Positions 15,497 through 23,800 of a stretch of 41,644 nucleotides of DNA are shown one piece after another (position 1 is the first letter of the stretch; each line of letters starts with the position of its first letter). Origin of the DNA: Chloroflexota bacterium (lineage in GTDB: Bacteria > Chloroflexota > Dormibacteria > CF-121); the NCBI GenBank assembly GCA_005882775.1, contig VBDY01000124.1, positions 1-41,644 of the forward strand, in the 5' to 3' direction. The notes under the pieces were generated by a model. That model worked only from the letters and a program-made list of their open reading frames with translations. It did not search any database and was not told the DNA's origin. A program made the position numbers and the translations under genes.

Positions 15497-16275
15497 AGCG
15501 TGCTGGCGTGCGTCAGGCTCTCGATAACGTCGACGACCAGCTTAGCCATACCGGCGCCGGCCGGGTCATCATCGCCTCGACTCAGCGCGCCGGCGATGTA
15601 AAATCCTGCGATCAATCCGGGTGGCACCTCGAGCACGGCGGCGCCGCCGCCCTGGCAGGAGAGGGTCGCCCAGGTCCGGCTGGGACCGTCGGCCCGCATC
15701 GCCAGGGTGGCATCGGCCTGGGTCGGATAGTGGTAGTTGGTCCCCGAGAGGGCGAAGGGAGATGAGAGCCGCGCCCCGTACTGCCAGTCGACGCAGCCGG
15801 GCGCCAGGCTGAAGTCCATGCGACCGATCAGCGTCTCGCCTCCGAGGATGCTATTTGTTCGCGAGTTATCGCTCAGCGCCAGTGCATAGTCGAAGAGTCC
15901 AAGCCGCCGGCCCGATGCCGTGAACGCAAGGAGCGCGTTCATGTCGTCGCGATCCAGGATCGCGTCGTGGCTGATGTCAACGATCAGGACGCGATAGTGT
16001 GCCATGTCGACGCCCTTGAGGCTGGTCACGACCTTGCCCTCGAAGCAGCTATGACCAGTCCCCCAAACATCGACGAACCGCCTTACCGCGTTGAGCTCGG
16101 CCGGCACCACCTCCTTGGCCAGGAAGATCACTGGAATGGCGGGCTTGGTCGCACCACCGCGGCAGGCGTCCGCCGGGTGCGGCGATGCCTGATTCGGCGC
16201 ACCCGTCGCCGGACCAGCGCCACAGGACGCCAGCAGGAACGCGATCCAGATACCGAGCCAGGCACGCCGGTTCAC
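15493..16275 (-). CDS. Predicted lipoprotein of unknown function
   Basis: This 260-residue product starts at GTG 16275: basic MNRRAW, a hydrophobic run, then the lipobox LASC with Cys18, so it should be lipidated and anchored outside the membrane. A low-complexity Pro/Ala stretch follows. The mature domain has alternating strands and helices (VLIVDISHD, LLAFTASGRRLGLFDYAL), resembling a Rossmann-like or class I glutamine-amidotransferase-like fold without an obvious active site. Upstream codons to 16491 look non-coding. It sits between the convergent hydrolase and rsgA. No family is assigned. Confidence 0.7.
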   Translation of the reverse strand: MNRRAWLGIWIAFLLASCGAGPATGAPNQASPHPADACRGGATKPAIPVIFLAKEVVPAELNAVRRFVDVWGTGHSCFEGKVVTSLKGVDMAHYRVLIVDISHDAILDRDDMNALLAFTASGRRLGLFDYALALSDNSRTNSILGGETLIGRMDFSLAPGCVDWQYGARLSSPFALSGTNYHYPTQADATLAMRADGPSRTWATLSCQGGGAAVLEVPPGLIAGFYIAGALSRGDDDPAGAGMAKLVVDVIESLTHASTL

Positions 16276-16336
16276 ACAGATGAAACGAGGTCGACCGCGA
16301 TGTCCTGCCAGCCTGGACGAAGCGCCACGAAAGCGT

Positions 16337-17407
16337 CTAAGGCCGTGGACGGACCGCCCTGTGGATTGCCTTCCAGCGCTTCCGCTCCTCCGCCTGCAGG
16401 CGAACGTCACTTCGAACCCGGAGCGCCCGCAGCTCACGCTCGAGTTTTCGGTAGCTCGAAAGCCGGGCCTCCAGGAGCCGGCCCTGGGCAATTGCGAGCT
16501 TCACAGCACAGTCAGGTTCGTTGGCGTGCTTGCAGTCGTTGAAGCGACATCCCTGGGCCAGCTCTTCGACGTCGGCGAAGGTTTGACCGAGCCCCGCGTC
16601 CGCGTGCCATAGCTGGATCTCTCGGAGCCCGGGCGTGTCGATTATCATCCCGCCCTTGGGAAGCATGATCAGCTCCCGCCGGGTGGTCGTATGCCGTCCC
16701 CTGCCGTCGGCACGGACCTGGCTGGTGGGAAGGGCTGCACCGCTCAGATGATTGATCAGGGTGGTCTTCCCCACCCCGGACGAGCCGATCAATACGGCTG
16801 TAACCCCCGGGCGAAGCCGCCCGGCGATCAGGTCCAGCCCCTCGCCGGTAACGCTGCTGGTCATGACTACGCCGGCTCCCGTTGCCATGGTCTCGACCTC
16901 ACGACGGACCTCATCCAGGCGTTCACCGAGGTCCGCCTTTGTCAAAACGATGATCGGCTCGGCGCCACTCTCGTAGGCGACCGTCAGGTAGCGCTCGAGC
17001 CGGCGCAGGTTGAGGTCGCCGGTGAGAGCGCTCACGATGAAGACCAGGTCGACGTTGGCGGCGACCACCTGCTCCTCAGTGGTTTCGCCCGCCGCCTTGC
17101 GCGAGATCATGGTGCGGCGCGGCAGGACCGCCTGGATCAAGGCTGGAGTTGCGCTCAGGTCCAACGCGACCCAGTCGCCGGCCGCGGGGCGAGTCGCGCC
17201 GACCAGGTCGCGCCGGAGCCCGCCAGTGAGCTCAGCCGTAGTCCCGCCCCAGCCTGTCTCCACAGCAAAGGCGGCGCCGAAGACGGCGGTGACACGGCCG
17301 GGCTCAAGGGCCCGCTCCCGAAATGGTGAGAATCGCTCATCGAACCAGGCAGACCAACCGATAGCCTGGAGTTGGTTCGACGTCGAGTCGCCGGCGATTG
17401 AATGCAT
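16337..17407 (-). CDS. rsgA: Small ribosomal subunit biogenesis GTPase RsgA
   Basis: This 356-residue, circularly permuted GTPase checks late 30S subunit maturation. An N-terminal OB fold (about 35-100) precedes the permuted G domain in the order G4 (TKAD, 156-159), G1 (GSSGVGKT, 208-215), G3 (DTPG, 257-260). A zinc knuckle follows with Cys287, Cys292, His294 and Cys300, then basic C-terminal helices. ATG 17407 has a good GGGAGG ribosome site 4 bases upstream. The gene appears to be transcribed alone or with the downstream lipoprotein, 61 bases away. Confidence 0.95.
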   Translation of the reverse strand: MHSIAGDSTSNQLQAIGWSAWFDERFSPFRERALEPGRVTAVFGAAFAVETGWGGTTAELTGGLRRDLVGATRPAAGDWVALDLSATPALIQAVLPRRTMISRKAAGETTEEQVVAANVDLVFIVSALTGDLNLRRLERYLTVAYESGAEPIIVLTKADLGERLDEVRREVETMATGAGVVMTSSVTGEGLDLIAGRLRPGVTAVLIGSSGVGKTTLINHLSGAALPTSQVRADGRGRHTTTRRELIMLPKGGMIIDTPGLREIQLWHADAGLGQTFADVEELAQGCRFNDCKHANEPDCAVKLAIAQGRLLEARLSSYRKLERELRALRVRSDVRLQAEERKRWKAIHRAVRPRP

Positions 17408-17598
17408 ATGTCCTCCCGAGCAAGTTGATGACGGGGGCGGACGGACCGCCGCCGCGGCTCAGGAGGCGCCTGTTGTGCTAGTGGCGCGCCGGCGAGGAGG
17501 CGGACGGTCTTCCGGACAAGCGAACCAATCTCATCAAGACCATGTGTTCGTCACCTCCTCGGGTGATACGCAGTCCCGAAAGCTTATCAAAGACATAT
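17408..17598. other. Intergenic region between divergent rsgA and an unknown gene
   Basis: About 190 bases precede the promoter at 17599 and contain no plausible gene. They hold the rsgA ribosome site, a GGCGG/CCGCC inverted repeat at about 17435-17449, and a GGTCTT...AAGACC pair (17506-17511, 17536-17541). Base composition shifts from GC-rich to AT-rich towards 17600. None of the repeats has a clear role. Confidence 0.4.
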
Positions 17599-17626
17599 TT
17601 GCTTCGCGAGGAATCGCTGATACAAT
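17599..17626 (+). promoter_or_regulatory. Sigma-70-type promoter for the unknown gene at 17674
   Basis: TTGCTT (17599-17604) and TACAAT (17621-17626) are separated by 16 bases. The predicted start site near 17633 gives a leader of about 40 bases before ATG 17674. Confidence 0.65.
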
Positions 17627-17673
17627 TTCCGAGGCCCCAGTTTTTGTAAGCGTTCTCACGGAAGGGAGTGGCA

Positions 17674-18321
17674 ATGGATCCTCAAGAGGCTGGCTGTTTA
17701 ACGCAACGCTCCCAGCTGGAGCGGCTTCGCGAGATCGCGGATGGTTGGGCCAAGGACCGGCTCGTCGGGCTGGACGCATCCGCCAAAAATCTGGGGACCG
17801 CGTTGATCGTCCTGCGCGCCGACTCCGAGCCTTCCTGGGATGCGCGCGAACTGGGCGTTGCTCCGGGCGTTCACGGCCCAACCGATTGGCCGCCGCCGGA
17901 CCCACAGGCCGCGCTCTCCCAGTTCATCCCGGTGCAATCGATCATGCGCATCCTTCGTGCCAGGCCCGCCAACGCCGCCGCCCTGATCACCCCATTCCCG
18001 AGCGCCATGCTGGCCCTGCAGATCGCCGACTTCGACCACGAGGAAAGCCTGACTGCGCGGATCATCCGCCAACCTGACGCCTCGCCCACCCTTGGAAAAT
18101 GGGACTACGCGAACGTGACCTGGAGCGTCCGGCTCAAGCAGATGTTGCGCGGGGCGCGCGGCGGAGCCAACGCGGGCCGGAGTGCGAGGGAAACCACGGT
18201 CATCGTTCCAGCGAAAGCGCAAAAGCTCGAACCCAGCGGCCAGGGCCGCCGGGCGCACGTTCGCGAGCTCCGCGAGCAGCTCGGCCAGGAGCCGGCTGCG
18301 GCACCCTCCTGGCTTCAGTAG
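17674..18321 (+). CDS. Unknown 215-residue protein
   Basis: The frame starts at ATG 17674 with a strong ribosome site (GGAAGGGAG, ending 5 bases before) and a good promoter. The middle third (about 30-170) is rich in hydrophobic strands and helices with no membrane span. A proline-rich stretch (GPTDWPPPDPQ) lies near residue 75. The last 45 residues are basic and look disordered (KAQKLEPSGQGRRAHVRELREQLG), as in many nucleic-acid-contacting tails. I recognise no family or catalytic motif. Strong expression signals with no recognisable family make it a good candidate for a lineage-specific gene. Confidence 0.75.
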   Translation: MDPQEAGCLTQRSQLERLREIADGWAKDRLVGLDASAKNLGTALIVLRADSEPSWDARELGVAPGVHGPTDWPPPDPQAALSQFIPVQSIMRILRARPANAAALITPFPSAMLALQIADFDHEESLTARIIRQPDASPTLGKWDYANVTWSVRLKQMLRGARGGANAGRSARETTVIVPAKAQKLEPSGQGRRAHVRELREQLGQEPAAAPSWLQ

Positions 18322-18324
18322 GTA

Positions 18325-18352
18325 TTGACTTGGCCGGGGCTCGGCTTATGCT
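18325..18352 (+). promoter_or_regulatory. Promoter placed for a leaderless transcript
   Basis: TTGACT (18325-18330) and TATGCT (18347-18352) are separated by 16 bases. Only 6 bases separate the -10 box from ATG 18359, so transcription should begin at or next to the start codon. Confidence 0.65.
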
Positions 18353-18358
18353 CGGCTC

Positions 18359-18523
18359 ATGGGAATGTGGCTGCTGGTTGGCGCGATCCTGATCGCCGCG
18401 GTCGGCTACACCGCCTGGGAGTTCCGCTGGTACTGGGGCACGCTCGTCAAAACCTGGCGAAACGACGACGGTGGCAGCGAGCGCGAGCCCGACCGTGAGC
18501 TCACCGGCCACAAGAGCCACTAG
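18359..18523 (+). CDS. 54-residue membrane-anchored small protein
   Basis: The product has an N-terminal hydrophobic helix (about residues 3-20, MWLLVGAILIAAVGYTAW), an aromatic patch (EFRWYWG), and a charged tail (RNDDGGSEREPDRE). It would be a single-span protein with a short soluble end. The start is set by a promoter that leaves no room for a leader, so ATG 18359 (or the ATG two codons on) is used without a ribosome site. The stop codon TAG shares CTAG with the stop of convergent pyrE. No family is recognised. Confidence 0.6.
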   Translation: MGMWLLVGAILIAAVGYTAWEFRWYWGTLVKTWRNDDGGSEREPDRELTGHKSH

Positions 18524-19110
18524 ACCGCCGCCGGACTCGGCTTGCTCCCACGCGGAGCCGACAGTGGCGTCCCTGCCCGACACAGCGGACATGCCGATGC
18601 CGGATAGGAAGGGAACTCGACGGTAAGGCAGGCGTAAAAGGGTACCGCCAGCCGGCGGAAGCCACCGGTTCGATCACCGAGAACCCCGGCGCCGATCACG
18701 CTCCCCCCCGCGGTTTCGATGCAGGCAACCATCTCCTCGAGCGAGCCGCCGGTGGTTACGATGTCGTCGACTATCAGCACACGAGTCCCGCTGCCGACCG
18801 CGAAGCCGCGCCGCAACACCCACCCGTCGGTCGGTCCCCGCTCTGCATAGACCGCCTGGACACCGAGCTGGCGGGCGACCTCGAAGGCAAGGATGATCCC
18901 GCCGGTTGTGGGCCCGGCCACAAGCTCTACCTCGCTGTCCCGAAAACGGGCAGCGATCAGTCCGGCCAGGGCCGTCGTTGCCACCGGGTCCTCGAGGATG
19001 CGGAACTTCTCCAGGTAATCCGCCCCGTGTCGCCCACTCGTATAGACGAAATGGCCCTTCAACCAGGCGCCCGATCGCTCGAAGGCCTCGATCGCCAGCT
19101 GCTCAGACAT
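18520..19110 (-). CDS. pyrE: Orotate phosphoribosyltransferase
   Basis: This 196-residue enzyme transfers phosphoribose from PRPP to orotate, the fifth step to UMP. The PRPP loop VLIVDDIVTTGGS is at 111-123, GPTTGGI near 66-72 binds the ring side, and HFVYTSGRHGADYLEK near 20-35 matches the N-terminal substrate segment. The C-terminus carries a CPLC pair, a feature of the longer PyrE subgroup. ATG 19110 overlaps the end of pyrD by 8 bases. It is the last gene of the pyr operon, and pyrF, which would complete UMP synthesis, is not in the window. Confidence 0.94.
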   Translation of the reverse strand: MSEQLAIEAFERSGAWLKGHFVYTSGRHGADYLEKFRILEDPVATTALAGLIAARFRDSEVELVAGPTTGGIILAFEVARQLGVQAVYAERGPTDGWVLRRGFAVGSGTRVLIVDDIVTTGGSLEEMVACIETAGGSVIGAGVLGDRTGGFRRLAVPFYACLTVEFPSYPASACPLCRAGTPLSAPRGSKPSPAAV

Positions 19111-20041
19111 GGACCGCCTTCCGCCTCGGCCGCAGAGCGATGTCACCGAGGTCAGGCAGTCCTGAGTCCGCAGCGAAGGCCACAATCCCGTCGCGCACGA
19201 GGCGGGCAGCGTCTGGCCGGACATAATTCACAGTCCCCAGCTGGACGGCCGCAGCGCCGGCCAGCAAGAACTCCAGCGCATCCTCGGCGGTAAAGATCCC
19301 GCCGACGCCGACAATGGGAATCTCGACTGCGGACGCCACCTCCCAGACCGCACGCAGAGCGAGAGGCTTTATGGCCGGACCGCTGAGACCGCCCAGGCCG
19401 TTGGCGAGTGCCGGGCGCCGGCGGGCCACGTCGATGCTCATCCCAAGGTAAGTGTTGACGGCGGAGATGCTATCCGCCCCGGCCGCCTCGATGGCGCGGG
19501 CGATGCCGACCAGGTCGGTGACGTTCGGAGTCAGCTTGACCATGAGCGGCATCTCGGTCGCGGCTCGGACCGCCTCGGTTACCTGTGCCGCCAGCCGGGC
19601 GTCGACCCCGAACTGGAGTCCCGCTTCGACGTTCGGGCAAGAGATGTTGAGCTCGATTCCGGCGACGCCCGGCCGGCCGTCAAGCCGTCGGGCTACCTCG
19701 ACATAGTCCTCGATACTCTCGCCCGCAATGTTGACGATCACCGGCAGATCCCATTCGACCCACTGGGGCGCGTAGGTCTGGGCGACATAGTCGACTCCCG
19801 GATTCTGCAGGCCGATGGCGTTGAGCATGCCGGACGCCGTTTCGGCAATCCGCACAGGAGGATTGCCGGTCCGCGCGGCCCGCGTGGTTCCCTTGGTCAC
19901 CATCGCCCCGAGCGCTGAGCGGTCCACCTGCGGCGCGTCGAACCCGTAGCCGAAGGTACCGGATGCCACCATGACCGGGCTCCTCAAGCGAAGACCACGG
20001 CCCAGGTCGACGGCCAGGTCAACGGGCATGTCAGATCCCAT
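19103..20041 (-). CDS. pyrD: Dihydroorotate dehydrogenase B, catalytic subunit
   Basis: This 312-residue FMN barrel oxidises dihydroorotate to orotate. SPVMVASGTFGYG opens the barrel, NAIGLQNPG and ELNISCPNVEAG are family signatures, and Cys135 in SCPN is the active-site base that marks class 1 enzymes. C-terminal IVGVGGIFTAEDALEFLLAGA binds FMN phosphate. Class 1B enzymes work with PyrK and use NAD, which fits the pyrK gene that precedes it and overlaps its start by 11 bases. An alternative ATG at 20029 would remove the overlap. Confidence 0.94.
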   Translation of the reverse strand: MGSDMPVDLAVDLGRGLRLRSPVMVASGTFGYGFDAPQVDRSALGAMVTKGTTRAARTGNPPVRIAETASGMLNAIGLQNPGVDYVAQTYAPQWVEWDLPVIVNIAGESIEDYVEVARRLDGRPGVAGIELNISCPNVEAGLQFGVDARLAAQVTEAVRAATEMPLMVKLTPNVTDLVGIARAIEAAGADSISAVNTYLGMSIDVARRRPALANGLGGLSGPAIKPLALRAVWEVASAVEIPIVGVGGIFTAEDALEFLLAGAAAVQLGTVNYVRPDAARLVRDGIVAFAADSGLPDLGDIALRPRRKAVHV

Positions 20042-20825
20042 CCATACGGTCCCAGTCGAGCCGGTCAGCCGTCACACAGGGCCCGTCCTGACACGCCAGC
20101 AGGTAGCCGCCCCCACGCGCAGGCAGAGCGCATCCGAGGCAGGTCCCAATACCGCAGCCCATGGGCGTCTCCAGTGCAACCTGGACCCGCTCGAGGGGGA
20201 AGCCGAGCTCACGACAGGACCGGACCACGGCCAGGAGCATCTCGTTTGGCCCACACATGAAAAGCTCGACATCATCGTGAAGGGCTCTCGGTAATAGAGC
20301 CGTAACCCGACCGGTGTGTCCGGCGGAGCCGTCGTCGGTTGCGACCCGGACCTCGGCGCCCCGAAGGCGGTCCGCGGGAAGAAGCCAATCCGAAGATCTG
20401 GCACCCAGGAGCACAACAGTCCGGCGCCCGAGCCGGTCGCGCCCCTTGACCAGGCCGACGAAGGCCGCGATGCCCAGGCCGCCGGCGATGCAAACCGCGG
20501 TGCGATCCGGGCCGGGCGTCGCGAACCCGTTCCCAAGCGGACCCAGCAGCTCGACGGGTTGACCTGCTTCGCGCGCGCCCAACCAGGCACTGCCAGCTCC
20601 CACGACGCTGAAGATGAATCCGATCCGGCCGAGATCCGGGTTGGCCCAGGCGATGCTGTACGGTCGCCGAAGCAGAGTATGTTGCGCGTCCACGCCGAGT
20701 TGAAAGAACTGACCGGGCTTCGCCGCGACTGCGGCTTCCGGCTCGTGCAGTACCAGTTCTACGGCTGTCCGCATGGGCGCAGACCGCTCCAGGACGGTAG
20801 CCCGGCGAAGCGTCGCCACCGTCAT
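20031..20825 (-). CDS. pyrK: Dihydroorotate dehydrogenase B, electron-transfer subunit
   Basis: This 264-residue iron-sulphur flavoprotein passes electrons from PyrD to NAD. The FAD site has RRPYSIA (53-59), an NAD-binding Rossmann part begins near [12 protein letters not shown] (111-122), and the [2Fe-2S] ligands are Cys224, Cys229, Cys232 and Cys245 in the expected C-x4-C-x2-C-x12-C order. ATG 20825 overlaps the carAB stop by 4 bases. The frame continues upstream to 20954, but that part lies inside carAB and is not family-like. Confidence 0.93.
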   Translation of the reverse strand: MTVATLRRATVLERSAPMRTAVELVLHEPEAAVAAKPGQFFQLGVDAQHTLLRRPYSIAWANPDLGRIGFIFSVVGAGSAWLGAREAGQPVELLGPLGNGFATPGPDRTAVCIAGGLGIAAFVGLVKGRDRLGRRTVVLLGARSSDWLLPADRLRGAEVRVATDDGSAGHTGRVTALLPRALHDDVELFMCGPNEMLLAVVRSCRELGFPLERVQVALETPMGCGIGTCLGCALPARGGGYLLACQDGPCVTADRLDWDRMDGI

Positions 20826-23800
20826 GGCATCGCCGATTCCGGGATGCCCATCGACCGGTACTCGGTCAGAGTCGCCACCTGCCAGCGCGGATTGTGCCGG
20901 ACGTGGCGCAGCGCCTGGACCAAGGATCGGGCCGTATCCAGTGAGGTCAAGCACGGGATCCGGCGCTCGACCGAGGCGCGCCGGATCTCGTATCCGTCCC
21001 GCAGGGTCACCGGGCCAGCCTCCCGGGCGGAGCCATTTCCAGACACGGTATTCACCACCAGGTCGACGGCTCCGGAGCGGATCACGTCGATCACGTTGGG
21101 GTGGCCCTCACGAAGCTTGTCGACGGCAACGGCCTCGACGCCCGCCGCGGAGAGAAACCGCGCCGTGCCGGCGGTCGCGAATATCTTCAGCCCGAGCTCG
21201 CGCAAGGCTGCCACCACGGGCAGCGCCTCTGCCTTGTCTGCGTCTGCGATCGAGCAGAGAGCGCCGCCGTCAGGCGGCAACTCGTCCATGGTGGATAGGA
21301 AAGCCTTGTAGTGGGCGCTGGCGAGGTCTTCGGCAATGCCCATGGCTTCCCCGGTCGATTTCATCTCCGGTCCGAGCACCGCATCCACGGAGAGCAGCTT
21401 GGCCATCGAGAACACTGGTGCTTTGACAGCAAACAGGTTGCGGGCCGGGGTCAGGCCGCCCGGTTCCGGCAAGGGAATGCCCAGCGCAGCCTCGGTGGCC
21501 ATTCGAACCATGGGCACGCCGGTGACCTTGCTCAGGAAGGGCACCGTCCGGCTGGCCCGCGGGTTGACCTCCAGCACGTAGGGAACACCGTCCTGAAGGG
21601 CGAACTGCACGTTCATCAGGCCAACCACGCCGAGCCGCTGGGCAAGCGTCGTCGTGGAGGACACCACATTTGTCACCTCATCAGGCTTCAGCGAGATAGC
21701 CGGGTATACCGCGAAGGAATCCCCCGAATGGACACCAGCCCGCTCGACGTGCTCCAGGATCCCCGGAATCACGACCGTGCGGCCATCCGAGATGGCATCA
21801 ACATCGAGCTCGCGCCCAAGCAGGTACTTATCGACCAGGATGGGACCTCGCAGGCCCAGGGCGATGACCGCGTCGATGTAGCGGCGAAGATCCGAGGCCG
21901 AATGGACGATCTCCATCGCCCTGCCACCCAGTACGTACGAAGGTCGGACCACGACCGGGTAACCGACCCGAGCCGCAATCGCCAGCGCTTCCTCGGCGCT
22001 GGCGGCCGATCCACCGGGCGGACGGGGAATGCCGATCTCTCCCAGCAGGGCGTCGCAGCGCCGTCGGTCCTCGGCCAGGTCGATCGTATCCACGGTTGAA
22101 CCGAGCAGCCGGACGCCCGCTTCAGCCAGCCCGTCGGCAAGGTTTAGTCCGGTCTGCCCACCGAACTGGACGAGGACGCCGACCGGATCTTCACGACGAA
22201 GCACGTTCAGCACGCCCTCGAGGTCGAGCGGCTCGAAATAGAGGCGGCTGGAGGCATCGAAGTCGGTGCTCACCGTTTCCGGGTTGCTGTTGATGAGCAC
22301 GCTGTCGTAGCCGGCGGCCTGGAGCGCGTTTGACGCATGCACGCTGCAGTAGTCGAACTCAATCCCCTGACCGATACGGATGGGTCCCGATCCGACCACC
22401 GCCACCGGACGCCGGGTTGAGGCGAGGACCTCGTCCTCGTCTTCGAAGGTCGAGTAGTAATAGGGCGTTATCGCCTCGAACTCCGCAGCGCAGGTGTCGA
22501 CCTGCCTGAAGGTCGGCGGCATCACAGCCGGTACCGGCGCCTGGCTCAGCTCGCTGATCGAGGCATCCGAAAGGCCGGCCTGCTTTGCACGCCGGTATAG
22601 GCGCTCGTCGAGTGGTTCGGCGGCCAGCCGGCCTTCGAGTGAAACCATGCCGGCCAGACGCTGGGTGAACCAGGGCGCGTAGCCGGTGGCGCCGGAAACC
22701 TCCTCCGCAGAGAGCCCATCGCGCAGGGCCTGCAGGGCGGCAGGCAACCTGCGGTCGGTTGCTTGGTGCAAGAGATCGGAGCGACCTCGTAGCTCCGTAG
22801 CCGCCACAGGCCGCTGCTCGAGAGCCCGAAGCGCCTTGTTCAGGGCTCCCTCGAAGGTGCGCTCGATGGCCATCACCTCGCCCGTGGATTTCATCTGGGT
22901 ACCCAGCGTCCGGTCGGCGGCAGGGAACTTGTCGAACGGCCAGCGCGGAATCTTGACGACGCAGTAGTCCAGGGCCGGTTCAAAGGCGGCGCTTGTCTTC
23001 CCGGTGACCGCATTGGAAATCTCGTGCAGGTTCCGCCCGACCGCGATCTTGGCCGCTACCCGGGCGATCGGGTATCCGGTTGCCTTCGAGGCCAGCGCCG
23101 AGGAGCGGCTCACCCGGGGATTCACCTCAATCACGTAATAACCGTCGGATTCGGGGTCAAGGGCGAACTGGACGTTGCAGCCACCTTCAATCCGCAGCGC
23201 CCGGATGATGCGCAGCGCCGCCGAACGCAACATCTGTACCTGGCGGTCTGAGAGAGTCTGGCTGGGCGCGACCACAATGCTGTCGCCGGTGTGCACGCCC
23301 ATCGGGTCAAGGTTCTCCATGTTGCAGACCGCAATGCACGTGTCCTGGGCGTCGCGCATGACCTCGTACTCGATCTCCTTCCAGCCCAGCAGCGCTTGCT
23401 CCACCAGCACCTGCCGGATCGGACTGGCAGCCAGGCCTTCCTTGACCACGGCCTCCAGCTCGATCGGGGTGCCCGCCATTCCGCCACCTGTTCCCCCGAG
23501 GGTGTAGGCGGGTCGGACCACCAGAGGAAAGCCTATGTCGGCCGCGAACTCCTGCGCCTCCTCAACCGACACCACCGATCGACTCGCGGGGACCGGCTCT
23601 CCGATGCGCAGGAGCAGCTGCTTGAATGCTTCACGGTCCTCGGCGGCCCGGATGGAATCGAGCGGTGTGCCCAGAACGCGCACCGCATGGCGGTCGAGTA
23701 TGCCGGCATCAGCCATCCCGACGGCCAGGTTGAGCCCGGTCTGTCCGCCCAGGGTGGCGAGGAGTCCGTCGGGCCGCTCACGCTCGATAATGGCCTCGAG

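Noticed and set aside
17010-18077. 355-residue plus-strand frame running from rsgA into the unknown gene
   Set aside because: It overlaps two better supported genes in other frames and crosses their promoter region; its residues are low-complexity Arg/Ala/Gly/Pro.
20316-21311. 331-residue plus-strand frame over pyrK and carAB
   Set aside because: Antisense shadow of conserved genes, with no domain similarity seen.
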